A stretch of DNA of 6,645 bases from JAWLDB01 sp041686915 (GTDB taxonomy: Bacteria > Bacillota > UBA994 > UBA5500), in contig JAWLDB010000154.1 in assembly GCA_041686915.1 (NCBI GenBank), positions 1-6,645 of the forward strand, written 5' to 3'. The notes beneath the pieces are model-generated. The model was not told where the DNA came from. It did no database searches and saw only the letters and a program-made list of their open reading frames with translations. The translations under genes were made by a program, and so were the position numbers. Every line of letters starts with the position of its first letter. Within the stretch, counting starts at the first letter, position 1. This document shows positions 6,397-6,645 of the stretch, piece after piece.

Positions 6397-6434
6397 GTCA
6401 AAATCACGCTCCTTGTCATCCGGTGTTTTCTAAG

Positions 6435-6456
6435 TTTTGGCTCCTGGCTGCCAAAA
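6435..6456. repeat. Hairpin in the leader of the nucleotidyltransferase gene
   Basis: A 7-bp stem pairs TTTTGGC (6435-6441) with GCCAAAA (6450-6456) around an 8-base loop. It lies between the gene's ribosome site and the upstream promoter candidate, so it would be in the 5' untranslated RNA. It has no T run and is too small to be called a riboswitch. A modest effect on the leader is possible. Confidence 0.35.
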
Positions 6457-6465
6457 GTCCTGCTT

Positions 6466-6493
6466 ATCCTATAGGGATTAGCCCAGTGCGCAA
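6466..6493 (-). promoter_or_regulatory. Candidate promoter of the nucleotidyltransferase gene
   Basis: On the minus strand TTGCGC (6493-6488) and TAGGAT (6471-6466) are 16 bases apart and about 70 bases upstream of the start codon. Each is a partial match to the consensus. This is the best pair I can find in the leader, but it remains weak. Confidence 0.3.
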
Positions 6494-6500
6494 AAACTGC

Positions 6501-6526
6501 AACACGCAGGGACTGTTACTTTTTTA
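6501..6526. repeat. Degenerate member of the GGGACTGT repeat group
   Basis: The sequence AACACGCAGGGACTGT followed by TACTTTTTT matches the AACACGGGGACTGT arm of the hairpin at 5597-5627, apart from a two-base insertion (CA). No pairing arm is present, so it may be a half or decayed copy. The T run follows on the plus strand. Confidence 0.45.
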
Positions 6527-6546
6527 TGTTTACTGGATGTGACGAC

Positions 6547-6633
6547 ATTGTCATGAAATTGCTACAAGCTTCACAATTACATGGATTGCAGGGATTGTGA
6601 CAATAGTGTTGAAACAATTATGACAATAGTGTT
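6547..6633 (+). promoter_or_regulatory. Operator-like cluster of five ATTGTSA motifs
   Basis: The heptamer ATTGTSA (S = C or G) occurs at 6547-6553 (forward), 6571-6577 (reverse, TCACAAT), 6594-6600 (forward), 6598-6604 (reverse, TGACAAT) and 6621-6627 (reverse). Motif centres step by 24, 23, 4 and 23 bases. Copies three and four overlap as the palindrome ATTGTGACAAT. The last two reverse copies lie in a 13-base direct repeat, TGACAATAGTGTT, at 6598-6610 and 6621-6633. The arrangement looks like cooperative binding sites for a regulator. I cannot name the regulator. Confidence 0.6.
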
Positions 6634-6638
6634 ATATT
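6609..6638 (+). promoter_or_regulatory. Candidate promoter for a gene beyond the right edge
   Basis: TTGAAA (6609-6614) and TATATT (6633-6638) are 18 bases apart, close to the sigma-A consensus. The spacer contains the last TGACAAT copy, so a protein bound there would be expected to block or adjust initiation. The gene it would drive is outside the window. Confidence 0.5.
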
Positions 6639-6645
6639 TCAGTTA

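Noticed and set aside
6571..6616. A Rex-type operator (TTGTGA-N6-TCACAA)
   Set aside because: The half-sites TCACAA and TTGTGA are present, but they face the wrong way and are too far apart for a Rex palindrome.
6598..6633. A CRISPR repeat pair
   Set aside because: There are only two 13-base direct repeats with a 10-base gap, no further units and no cas genes. They fit an operator better.

Overview
The window looks like chromosomal DNA from a mid-GC Gram-positive, most likely a member of the Clostridia (Peptococcaceae-like). Shine-Dalgarno sites are purine-rich and mostly well placed, GTG and TTG starts are used, and short GGGGACWGTCCCC-type hairpins lie between genes. The genus is an inference. 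I see no rRNA, tRNA, CRISPR array, transposase or phage gene.

Layout. Positions 88-4082 hold four minus-strand genes. Read in the direction of transcription they are a 157-residue single-span membrane protein of unknown function, a DUF4184-type polytopic membrane protein, an M20 metallo-amidohydrolase, and an RseP/RasP-type site-2 (RIP) intramembrane protease. The protease gene ends at a strong hairpin terminator at 44-78. A moderate hairpin at 1305-1331 and about 250 bases of non-coding DNA separate the amidohydrolase from the protease, so these are probably at least two transcription units.

A divergent promoter region at 4083-4260 separates this block from a two-gene plus-strand operon. 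It encodes a membrane protein with an N-terminal bacterial SH3 domain, one transmembrane helix and an unrecognised C-terminal domain, followed 27 bases later by an 82-residue membrane-anchored double zinc ribbon protein. A near-perfect hairpin at 5597-5627 then separates the operon from a convergent minus-strand gene. That gene encodes a nucleotidyltransferase clearly related to kanamycin nucleotidyltransferase, ANT(4').

The last ~100 bases appear to be a regulatory region for a plus-strand gene beyond the window. They carry five copies of the heptamer ATTGTSA in both orientations, mostly spaced 23-24 bases, over a plausible -35/-10 pair.

No complete, clearly new multi-gene system can be shown. 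The best leads are the SH3b/zinc-ribbon membrane pair, the motif cluster at the right edge, the family of GGGAC(T/A)GT hairpins, the altered active site of the ANT(4')-like protein, and an RseP-type protease away from its usual isoprenoid/lipid neighbours. A link between the protease and the nearby single-span membrane proteins is possible but speculative.
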